A stretch of DNA of 64,000 nt from contig CAIIXF020000005.1 of the NCBI GenBank assembly GCA_903813345.2, positions 22,077,375 to 22,141,374 on the forward strand. The letters are read 5' to 3'. The notes below the pieces were generated by a model. That model did not search any database, was not told where the DNA came from, and saw nothing but the letters and a program-made list of their open reading frames with translations. This document shows positions 55,960-64,000 of this stretch, one piece after another. The translations under genes were made by a program, and so were the position numbers. The first letter of the stretch is position 1. Every line of letters starts with the position of its first letter. This DNA comes from Owenia fusiformis. Taxonomy: Eukaryota > Annelida > Polychaeta > Sabellida > Oweniidae.

Positions 55960-56602
55960 CACGTGTCTACTTACCAGCTTGTTCTGTATGTCATCCATCG
56001 GACTAGGTTACATCATGGAACTCAGACAAACACGACACTGAAGGCAGTATTCTGAGGTTATAAAATCTATATCTAAATAATTTCCCATTTGCAGCCCCTT
56101 GGAGATTTCCAGAATTGAACAAAGTAGCGAACGTTGCGATCTTTCAACTTTAGTTCGTTGTTTTTCACCACCTTATGTGTAGTGTTTTCATTTAGGAGGC
56201 GGTCTTATTTGAATGCATCATTTCAGGTCTTTATGAATCAATAGATCAATAAGCAGACTAAAAATACAATTTAGCAGTTTCGTTCGATGCGTAATTGGGC
56301 CTTCTATAATCAGTAGCAAATGCTCGGAAAACATTTTCCAAAATATTTACTTCCGTTTTCCTTGAAGACATGGTTGGTTGACACGTCATTAAGTCACATG
56401 ATCGATACAGTAACTAGTCACGTGATCAGACACGTGTCACGTGTCAGTCACATGAGCTTGCAAAATGGACGATCTAAATTTCCAAAAACTTGGCTAAGAT
56501 CAAGATCGATATGCTGTTGGCTTCAGTGTCCTGTTTGGCTGTGTTCCACAATGTAACCTAGTCCAATGGATGACATAGGACAAGCCTGTAAGTAGACACG
56601 TG
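55960..56602. mobile_element. 643-bp TIR element
   Basis: CACGTGTCTACTTACCAGCT and its diverged inverse ending GTAAGTAGACACGTG, extended by ATGTCATCCATCGGACTAGG, define arms of about 85 bp. The centre has several TCACGTG/CACATGA palindromes (56395-56455). Confidence 0.75.
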
Positions 56603-56794
56603 AAATGTTGAAAAGCAAGCCCAGTTTTCTATGGGAATATACGGTAATTTATAGTTACGTGTACAACATTACCGAGTTCGATGGTGCATAAGTTAGGCGG
56701 TGGATCATTTTGTAACTGTGACAATGTGAATTCATGCGACTGTTACTTGTCGAAAAGTTCCAAACATTTAAAATTTTACTGTAGATATCTATAT

Positions 56795-56913
56795 ACCCCC
56801 ATAAATGTGGGGTTATTTTGAGGTTCTTTGATATTTTGGACATTTGTTTCTCAAAATAAACAAATGTCCAAAATATCAAAGAACCTCAAAATAACCCCAC
56901 ATTTATGGGGGTA
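56795..56913. mobile_element. Near-perfect palindromic MITE
   Basis: ACCCCCATAAATGTGGGGTT through GGACATTTGTTT returns inverted from 56859 to 56913 with about 11 bp between the arms. Related ends are at 63118-63345. Confidence 0.85.
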
Positions 56914-56930
56914 ATATCTATACATGTATA

Positions 56931-57167
56931 CAGTTGGGGACATAAATAAATGACAGGTGGATTTGCTGAAGTGAGGATTTCCCATGTTAAAAATAAGAGA
57001 ATTTACGAGAGGCCATACATCAGTGGATGAGATTATACAAAATGTAAAATATACAAATTTTAAGGGATATATATCTAGACAATATTGGAAATTATGGACT
57101 TTCAGACCACCATAATTAGGAAATGGTGATCGAAAATCGACCTGTCATTTATTTTTGTCCCCAACTG
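56931..57167 (+). mobile_element. 237-bp TA-flanked MITE M2, copy 2
   Basis: Same tips and length as copy 1 (15503-15739). Visible differences are ACGAGAGG for ACAAGAGG, TCTAGACA for TCTACACA and TGGACTTT for TGGGCTTT. Confidence 0.88.
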
Positions 57168-57202
57168 TAGAACTGAAGAAGTCAGTCTTGTTTTATACTT
57201 AC

Positions 57203-57274
57203 TTTACCGACTACTGTTTCAGTTGTGACCGGGTTAACTGGGATCACAACCTCATCTATACTTTCATCCATCAT
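57203..57274 (-). CDS. Exon 1 (start codon) of the multi-pass membrane protein gene
   Basis: The exon opens with two adjacent ATG codons and encodes 24 residues, beginning MMDESIDEVVIPVNP and ending VVGK, then a consensus GTAAGT donor in phase 0. It is acidic and hydrophilic, as expected for a cytosolic tail before the first membrane segment. The start is chosen because the next exon (50413-50581) enters in the same phase and no upstream acceptor is needed. It lies 36 bp beyond a 237-bp MITE (56931-57167). Confidence 0.7.
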
Positions 57275-57720
57275 TAGTTTTGATGTTTACGGGTCATGTG
57301 GGCCCTGTTGACAATTAAATTGTCATAATTAGATTGAAATTCGCCACATTCTTATTTCCAGTGTGTCTACCATTTTGTTTATCTGGATCATGTGACTAAA
57401 AGTCACGTGACCTCGAAGGGTATTCTCAAAATAATTCATTTCGTTCGTTTACCACGGTGTCTAACCCAAACGCTCTTACATGTATGACGGAGTGTTTCAT
57501 TCACGCGGAAACGCTGTGGAGCGAAATGAAATGGCGGCTTGTATTGTTTCACTCGTTTCTCATATCATAGGCCTACGTTATGGTTTATCTCGTTCCAAGA
57601 CTATCTCGGTCCGTCTTCTCGTTGCAAGCAGATTGCCCCGAACCAGTCTGTCTTCTCGCTGCAAGCAGGATGAAATTCTTTGTCACAAAGTTTGGCATTT
57701 TTTATAAAATCAAACGCGCG
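57275..57720 (-). promoter_or_regulatory. Probable 5' flank and promoter region of the membrane protein gene
   Basis: This is one of the few stretches without recognisable repeats and it lies immediately upstream of exon 1. It is somewhat richer in GC and CpG than the introns and has several CACGTG-like or TCACGTGA boxes (57390-57410). I see no clear TATA box. Short plus-strand ORFs here look like chance. The promoter call rests on position only. Confidence 0.3.
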
Positions 57721-58733
57721 TCATTGAAACTCACAAGATGTAAATAGCATGTCATTTACATCATACCTTGATGGGGAAAAATAGATCTTATATGTTAGAA
57801 GTACTAAATAAAAGTAATCGTGAAAATGAGACAGTCGTTCTCGAGAGGAAAGAGCAGCGCATTTAGAGAGTTTTGGTCCGTTTAAAAATCTGTAAAAAAT
57901 TGGGGTACTAAAAGCATCGGGAGGCATCATATATTTCAAATTAGACACGAGGAAGTCAATATCATGAGCAAGTTATGGCTGTTTTAAATTCAAATAAAAC
58001 TGTTAACCCGTACCGGTCCAGCTTTTGACCCGTACCAGTCAATTTTCGTTAGCTGCGTATACCAAGGGTGTAATATCGCCTGACCCTTTAATGTTTCACT
58101 GCAATGCTTTCAATAGATTGGGGACATTCTGTGCTGTGGGAAAATATATGAGATTAAGGGTTCGAGGACATAATTATAGAATCTTAGATATGTGCAGTTC
58201 AATTGATGGGAAAACATTCAACAAGGCCTTCAGAGTCGTGACTGAGGAATTGAAATCCTTGTTAATTTCAAAATTCCATGAATCCGGAGGGTATTCAGCT
58301 TACTTATCGTATGATCTGTAAAATCAAGCCCTTTGATTGTTCAGTTTTTGTGCTCTACCAATCTGTATTGCTACTGATTAAAATGTATTGGCCTAAGACC
58401 ACCCTTCGGTCGTTCGGGGTACAGAAAACGTTTGTGCCTAGGGGTGTATTCGACGATATTACCCCTGCTTTTCGGTCTAAATATACTAAACAGGATCCTA
58501 AGAGGTTCTGGACAAATCATTTGATTCTGGACTTGACATATTTTTTTTCCAACGAAATCACATCCAAGGGTTGAATTTTTATTGGATATTTAGAGAGCGA
58601 GTCCTGTATTGATTTCAATAAAAAGGTTAAAATAGAACGCTATTTGAGAGTTAATCTTATACTTTCATTACATTGATAAATTAAGGCAAATTCTGAAAAA
58701 TTTTAAAGTGCATTTTTTATGAAATATTATCCA
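57721..58733. other. Unassigned sequence with short ORFs
   Basis: Two overlapping plus-strand ORFs of 98 codons (58025-58321, 58278-58574) are the longest. Neither shows a motif that I recognise, and there are no splice borders or repeats to explain them. Confidence 0.3.
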
Positions 58734-59810
58734 CACTGGGGGGTATCGTGATGCAACAACACCGTGTTGTTGCATCAAGATGGCCAGACTTCCGGTGATA
58801 GATTTTCGTACGATGTTTTGTTTTCCCAATTTACACCCATTTCTAGGACGAGTTGCTCAATAATCATACACATGCAGTTAGCACATGATCTATATTTTAA
58901 AAAACTGTCATTGGTATACATGTAGCATCATCAAGAAGCGATAAATTCGTGGTTTTAATTCCTCACTATTGATGCAACAACACCACTCTGTTTCTTATCG
59001 ATGATGCAACAACACCAATGTGCTGATGCAAAAACGCCAATATAATGTATCATTGAACAACAAGAGAAACTGTTTTATGTTCTGTTTACAGGTGTAGGTC
59101 GGGACATGAATAAAACGCGTGAGTCAGTGGTCCATGGACGAAACGTATTTTGTTTGGTTTCTTTGTCTATATCAAAGTTAAAAGGATATACAAGGCAAAC
59201 TAAATAAAGTACAGAATCCTCGGGAGGCAATCTCATTGATATTGTATCTGAAAAATAAAGATTATACATTTTCTAAATAAATGCCCTTGATTTACCGTAT
59301 GGAAATTGCTTACAAATAACTAATATAATTTTGGAAAGACAACAGATATCAGTCATTTTGTGTTGTTAGTACCTCAATTGAAATACTCAATTCTGATTGG
59401 TTGATGAGCGGGCAACAAAATGTATTGTTAGTACCTCAACTGAAATACTCGATTCTGATTGGGTGATTAGCGGTCAAAATTATGTATTATTATATACCTC
59501 AAATGTATTCTAGATGCTCATTGGCTTATTCATGGTCACATGACATGGAATAGATGAACAAATTCCCTGGAAAGTCCTAAATCCCTGCTTTCAGGGAAGA
59601 TGAATTGTACTAATCACCAGTTAGGTCATGTGACCAGTCAATAGTACATTTTATCTTCCCCCAAATCTGAGATTATAGGAGTTGAAAGGTAAAATGCCTT
59701 TAAATGCCAATAAGAACCTGTGAACATTTGATATTGAAATGAAAAGACTTCTCAATTTTGTTTTTGTTTACAGAGTACTTATCACTTTATCAGGTATATA
59801 ATAAAACAAA

Positions 59811-59973
59811 TAGTGACTGCCACATTTTCGGGAAATAGTGTAAAAATTTTCCTCTCGGGAATATCCTGTCCACTGACTTGTTCCCTCGGCCTGCAGCCTC
59901 GGGAACATGTCAGTGGACAGGATATTCCCTTGAGGAAAATATTTTGCACTATTTCCCTCAATGGCAGTCACTA
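59811..59973. repeat. 163-bp palindrome with TCGGCCTGCAGCCTC loop
   Basis: AATAGTGACTGCCACATTTT through CCACTGACTTGTTCCC pairs with GGGAACATGTCAGTGG through TGGCAGTCACTATT, giving arms of about 73 bp. It lies between the 5' repeats and the ORF relic of the degenerate Crypton. Confidence 0.82.
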
Positions 59974-60049
59974 TTTGTACACTGTTGACCGCTACTAGGT
60001 ACTGTTGACCGCTACTTCTGAAAAAAGTTTCATGACGTCACAAAAAATC

Positions 60050-60240
60050 ATGGAAGACGGACATTTTGTAAGTGTTGATGAAAATGACTTTACTAGGCGA
60101 CAAGTATAGCAAAAATACAAATAGAAACTTAAAATTAACATTAATTCACTAACGAGTACGCCGTGATGTGCCAAATACAGAGTTAAGCTTCTTGCACTGT
60201 CTCCATATTTTCTAAAAAAATATTGCTAACGTGGTTCGGA
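60050..60240 (+). pseudogene. Crypton recombinase N-terminal relic
   Basis: ATGGAAGACGGACATTTTGT-AAGTGTTGATGAA aligns with the start of the intact ORF (D-x-x-F-V-x-V-D-E). TTCACTAACGAGTACGCCGT aligns with ...LDEYAV. In-frame stops appear at once and no catalytic motif remains. Confidence 0.7.
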
Positions 60241-60689
60241 GAAAAGGTTGTGAAATGAAGCCATGCCGATTGATGATCGTCGTTTATATGTGTATTATTA
60301 GTTTACTCGGACTAACAAAACAATAGTAGACCTCTCCATTCGATCAACCGTCAAAATCATATACCTCGACTGTAAACCTTGAAACTACTGTTGACCTCGA
60401 CCTTCGGTCTCTGTCAACAGTTTTTTCGGTTTACAGTCTCGGTATACAATTTTGCCGGTTGGCCTCTGGGGAGGTCAACAATTGTAAACTGTTGACCACT
60501 ACTAGGTACTGTTGACCCCTATTTTTGAAAAATTGTTTTTTTTAATGTTGAAATTTTTTTAATTTTGAAAAAATAAGTTGTGTAAAAAATTGCAAGTATT
60601 CGACGGTTTGGGGATTTTTTGCTAAAATATGATACCTTTACTTATCAAATATGTTCACGTGATATTCGATTATATATTCGTCCAATTAT

Positions 60690-60865
60690 TATATTATTTG
60701 GACTAACAGAACAATTGTTAACCTCTCTTTTCGGTCAACTGGCAAAAGTGTCCTCGACATCTGGTCTCAGTGATCAACAGTACTTTCAACGTTTACAGTA
60801 TCGGTATACAATTTTGCCAGTTGACCTCAAGAGGGGTCTACAATTGTATATTGTATATCCTTTGT
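60690..60865 (+). repeat. Third copy of the Crypton 3' palindrome, diverged
   Basis: GGACTAACAGAACAATTGTT, CAACGTTTACAGTATCGGTA and TACAATTTTGCCAGTTGACC match the palindromes at 42345 and 60325. The stem is eroded. Confidence 0.7.
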
Positions 60866-61039
60866 TATCCCACCCAAAGTATGATGTCATATATCAGGTT
60901 GAAGAGTTGTATACGCTGCTCAGGAGTTTACGCTATCCAGGAGTTGTACATCGTTCTCAAGAGTTGTATAGGATGAGTGTTGGTTTAATGATATTGCAGT
61001 TATACAATGCTATTATATAAAAGTTATTTACTGAGAGGG

Positions 61040-61330
61040 ACTCAATATTGGTGGGCCCAGAAAAGAAATTGGGCCCTAAAAAGATTTTGGGCCAAAAAAG
61101 GCCTTCAGGCCCCAAAAAGTGGGCCTTTTTGATCATGAATGGGCCTTTTAAGGCCTTATTTTTTAATTTCAGGCCAAATTTTGAAGAAAATGGGCCTCTA
61201 AATTTCAAAATTTGGGCCCACTTTTGGGTTTTAGGGGCCCAAAAATTTTTTCCCAGCAAGCGCGGACGTGTTTTTCTCTGACCTGAAATTTGCCCCCCCC
61301 CCCCTTGTTGGTTCCCAGATCCGCCCCTGT
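61040..61330. repeat. GGGCC-rich repeat cluster
   Basis: At least ten GGGCC(T/C) motifs occur at 15-25-bp spacing with partial inverse symmetry around 61160. It ends GTTCCCAGATCCGCCCCTG, a form common at the tips of unclassified invertebrate repeats. It contains a C10 tract. Confidence 0.55.
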
Positions 61331-61334
61331 ACAT

Positions 61335-61521
61335 CTACTAGTTTATCACTGTTCCACAGATGGATGACAGATAATATCATGATAATATCCAATAGCTCAT
61401 CATGTTTACCGAGAACGAAAGATGTTTGTCCACCATTTTGAATGATACTAACTGGAGTCAGGGCCATCAAGCTATGGAACAGTGGTTTATGAAAATAGAT
61501 TGGGTTACTAAAGCTTGCCAT
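61335..61521 (-). CDS. Doubtful coding exon
   Basis: The minus-strand frame MASFSNPIYFHKPLFHSLMA, ALTPVSIIQNGGQTSFVLGK, HDELLDIIMILSVIHLWNSD has balanced composition, a favourable AACATGG start context and a possible donor CTA/GTAGAT. The sequence just past it is repeat. It sits inside the fold-back element. I do not recognise the protein; it could equally be a captured exon, a remnant or chance. Confidence 0.22.
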
Positions 61522-62056
61522 GTTAAAGGCGATTGAACTATGTTATAGAATAACGTCCAGTACATTATAATATGTAAAAGTATAAATTTTTGAAAATACA
61601 TATAAAGGATCTTCGCCCACAGGACGTGTATTTTGAATGCCTTGAGAAGAACGCAAATATGGGTAGGCTAATTGGTAACGGTATTGCAATAGTAGCATTA
61701 AAAAATCTGTTCCTCTCGAGATTTATGGTCTTCTGAAATTATACTATTAATTGGTGTTGCTGCATCATTGCTCAAATCTAGAGGAGTGTTGTTGCATCTT
61801 CGGTTTGGTGTTGTTGCATCAATAGTGAGGAACTAAAACCGTGAACTTATTGCTTCTTGGTGATGGTACATGTATACTAATGACAGTTTCTTTAAATATA
61901 GATCGTTCGCTAACTGCACGTGTATGGTTATTGAGCAACTCGTCCTAGAAATGGGTTTAATTGGGGAAACAAAATATCGTACGAAAATCTATCACCGGAA
62001 GTCTGGCCATCTTGATGCAACAACACGGTGTTGTTGCATCACGATACTCCCCAGTG

Positions 62057-63110
62057 ATCCAAGTATTTAGATGAAACGGTCTTATTTAAATACAAATCAT
62101 AACATGATGATATTTTTTCATAAAATATTTCTTCAAGAAATTCAATTGAAGGCTCAAGATAAAACGAGCTAATTTAGGTGAAAACCCTTACATGATGATG
62201 TGTTTTCATGACTTCTTTCATAAAATTCCATCAAGGGGTGAAAATAAAATGATCGAATTTAAGTGATTTAAGGATCACGAGGATAGGTTTTCTTGGATAT
62301 TTTCTATGAAATCCCATCCAGTGGTCAAGGTAAAATTTTTATTTGGTATATTTGGTCACGTGTTCGAACCCATAGAACGGTTATAATGAAAACACGCGCT
62401 ACGCGCTAACGCGCTAGCGCACTAACGCACTGTTCAGAATGATCGTTCCCACAGGCCCGGGAACATGTATAAAAATCGAGTGAGTGAAGAGATTAGGTGG
62501 CTCATCAGAAAGCAGAAGTATGAAGAAGCCCAATGTTTGATCGTTAACTGTGCAAAGATTATCGATTGTCAGTGTGTTTTATCTGATTTAAAAGGAAGAT
62601 AGAAAGTAGCACCTTACAAGATGAATGGTCGCAGATATGCGAATATGCTCCCTATTTCATTGCATTATTTGGGTCCATCCATCGGCGAGAAAAATCCCGT
62701 TTCGAAATCTGACCCGGGGGCCCGACTACTTGACTAATGACTTAATATAATGTTTATTTGTCGCATGTTACCTCTTAATATCAAGTCATGGATGTTTTAT
62801 ATATCTTTACTCTTTGTATTTGAAGTTATATCTCACATGACTTACCAAACGGTGGAATAATTCAGGCGTCGCAATTATATTTTTCCATTTTTCTTTTCGT
62901 GCCCGGTTACTCTCTTACGCTTTCATGGGGGGGGGGTGTATAGGGTTATCGTATAAGAGGAGGGTGAAAACCATATTGTGTATGGCCGCATAAGAGGGGG
63001 CAACATTTATCGTATATGGCATCGTATAAGTTAAATAAACATATGTTTTAAAAGAATTAAAGAAGCCGCTATTATGAAATTTAAAGGCAGTTTGAACGAA
63101 TACTGCAGAT
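62057..63110. other. Unassigned sequence
   Basis: No gene or repeat family is recognised. A short CGCGCTAACGCGCTAGCGCA run (62395-62432) and a G9 tract near 62930 are the only low-complexity features. Confidence 0.45.
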
Positions 63111-63114
63111 CCAG

Positions 63115-63348
63115 CTTATCCCCATAAATTTGGGATTTAAATACACAAGTAGTTGTGGGGGCTTGCCCGTAGCCAGCTTTTTTCCAGGGGAAGCTTTTTC
63201 ACAATTTTGGCTAATAATCATGAAAAAAATCTCAGAATGGTGAAAAACTGCATGATTTTGAAAGAATCTCTGGCCAGCTCCCCCTCTGGCTACGGGCCTG
63301 GTTGTGGGGGTGATTTGAAAAATAAGTCCCACGTTTATGGGGGTAATT
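63115..63348. mobile_element. MITE nested in a MITE (CCCCATAAA... and GCCCGTAGCCAG...)
   Basis: The outer ends CCCCATAAATTTGGG / CCCACGTTTATGGGGG resemble the palindrome at 56795-56913. Within, TGCCCGTAGCCAGCTTTTTT at 63165 and CTCTGGCTACGGGCC ending at 63299 are inverse tips of a second element of about 135 bp. Confidence 0.6.
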
Positions 63349-63399
63349 CAGATCTCTATATAGTAGTCTCTATATGCCATATGCCAGGACAGTAACCAG

Positions 63400-64000
63400 G
63401 ATTTCCCAGGGGGGGGGGGGGGGTCACTTTTTCAAAAATTCCAAAGTCACCCTCCGAACCCCCCTGGCTTCGGGGCTGTGTACTGCCTATTTGCCGTATG
63501 ATTATACATTTGGTACTACGTGGATTCTTGCATTATGTTAATTCCTTCTGAATATTATTCAAACTTTTCTCAACGGTGATTTCAAAATTATCGTACAGAT
63601 ATATTATTTACCCGACCTTTTTGTAAAATATAGTACTATAGGGAGTAGGTGCATTCATGCACCCTCTGGGTCTCTGAGGATCGTGTTGGTTCACCGTCTA
63701 TATAGGGAGATGTGAAAAATATTGCATACACTGTATGTTATACATGTAAAAGGGGTGAAAAATGCTGTAAATGGTATAAGACTGAAGGGCTTGTGAAAAA
63801 TAGTGTATATGGATTTCCAAGACCCCTATGAACCCCCCTTTCATGTTTGCTTTCGTTTTTCTCAATTTGATTTTAGATTTAAAAAGTTTTGAATTACGTC
63901 AGTCCCAGTGAATTGTATTACCTATTTTACCAGGAATATTGTTGAAAACAGGATTGTATTTCATTTGGAATTAAAGTTTTAAATAAGAGACGATTTAAAA
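63400..64000. other. Unassigned sequence with a G-run
   Basis: A run of about 16 G at 63408-63423 begins a segment ending CCCCCCTGGCTTCGGGGC. Otherwise nothing is recognised. Confidence 0.45.

Larger units (their letters stand above)
1584..57274 (-). other. Ten-exon gene for a multi-pass membrane protein (3' end outside window)
   Basis: I assembled this gene from ten exons on the minus strand, each bounded by AG and GT and each joining its neighbour in phase: 57203-57274, 50413-50581, 38361-38506, 18834-18951, 17733-17791, 11399-11515, 2725-2811, 2417-2486, 2130-2216 and 1584-1668. The joined 1010 nt encode 336 residues without a stop. Hydrophobic segments lie near residues 36-60, 70-90, 98-118, 130-150, 175-198, 205-227, 233-256 and 271-297, so about eight membrane passes are likely; no signal peptide is evident and the N-terminus is acidic. 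Introns measure 6.6, 11.9, 19.4, 1.0, 6.2, 8.6, 0.24, 0.2 and 0.46 kb and are full of mobile elements. The frame is open at the last donor, so more exons lie left of the window. I do not recognise the family and propose no function. The weakest join is the last one (acceptor at 1669). Confidence 0.82.
59373..60500 (+). mobile_element. Degenerate Crypton copy inside the fold-back element
   Basis: GTTAGTACCTCAATTGAAAT and CTGATTGGTTGATGAGCGG are doubled at 59373 and 59429. TTTCATGACGTCACAAAAAA precedes an ATG at 60050 whose translation follows the intact copy's MADERFVNVDED region for a short way, with stops. Most of the recombinase is deleted, and the 3' palindrome (60325-60490) follows. Confidence 0.75.
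58734..62056. mobile_element. 3.3-kb fold-back element with GATGCAACAACAC motif clusters
   Basis: The left arm (58734-59040) begins CACTGGGGGGTATCGTGATG and returns inverted at 61752-62056, ending CATCACGATACTCCCCAGTG. Each tip has the perfect 27-nt palindrome GATGCAACAACAC-C/G-GTGTTGTTGCATC (58750-58776, 62014-62040), and the motif GATGCAACAACAC recurs two or three times at the inner ends of the arms. The interior carries a degenerate Crypton and other insertions. No transposase is seen. Confidence 0.78.

Noticed and set aside
55975-55998. Alternative first exon MDDIQNKL with a GTAAGT donor that would join exon 2 in phase.
   Set aside because: It lies in the arm of a TIR element (55960-56602), and a diverged inverse copy of the same segment occurs at 56555-56590. 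The match is more likely chance, though an element-derived alternative start is not excluded.
57480-57707. 75-codon plus-strand ORF upstream of the membrane protein gene.
   Set aside because: It probably lies in the 5' flank. It has no motif and would need transcript evidence for a divergent gene.
58025-58574. Two overlapping 98-codon ORFs as a host gene.
   Set aside because: They overlap in different frames, show no recognisable domain and have no supporting splice sites.

Overview
The window is a gene-poor, AT-rich stretch of a eukaryotic, almost certainly invertebrate animal genome. It has GT-AG introns of up to 19 kb, a Crypton, a Penelope-like element (PLE), a LINE, mariner remnants, TTAA-targeted MITEs and hundreds of copies of AAAATGGCNGCCATTTTG-type repeat units with (GGAC)n tails. 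A marine invertebrate (mollusc, hemichordate or similar) is my guess; nothing here fixes the phylum.

Main host gene: read in pieces on the minus strand, ten short exons with matching phases (57274 down to 1584) join into a 336-residue open reading frame for a protein with about eight membrane segments. It starts with MMDESIDEV and is still open at the left edge. I do not recognise the family. No single ORF shows this gene, because each exon is only 59-169 bp. Nearly everything else from 1.5 to 57 kb is therefore intron of this gene, and the introns consist mostly of mobile DNA.

Layout: 0-2.8 kb, repeat copies and the last four visible exons; 3-11 kb, terminal-inverted-repeat (TIR) elements, nested fold-backs and a 2.5-kb element with AGTAC-rich arms; 11.4-18.9 kb, exons G, F and E with a PLE inside a TTAA MITE, a mariner-derived fold-back and small MITEs; 19-22.6 kb, a repeat array, a retroelement C-terminal remnant and a TA-flanked element; 22.9-25.45 kb, a decayed LINE split by a TTAA MITE; 25.45-28 kb, two interlocked inverted repeats; 28.7-37.4 kb, arrays of the GGAC-tailed families and a striking X-Y-Y-X block inserted at TTAA; 38.4 kb, exon D; 39.7-42.5 kb, an apparently intact three-exon Crypton tyrosine recombinase with a hairpin 3' end; 42.7-44.6 kb, a second AGTAC-armed element; 46.7-50.2 kb, a tandem array and a MITE carrying two further insertions; 50.4-52.1 kb, exon C and a 1.5-kb TAA-flanked element; 52.4-57.2 kb, more MITEs and the first exon.

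Upstream of that gene (57.3-64 kb), a 3.3-kb fold-back element with a 27-nt palindrome at each tip encloses a degenerate second Crypton. The most unusual points are the X-Y-Y-X block, the five GGAC-type families that share one architecture and one orientation, the internal segment that is flipped between the two AGTAC-armed elements, and the hairpins bounding the Cryptons.
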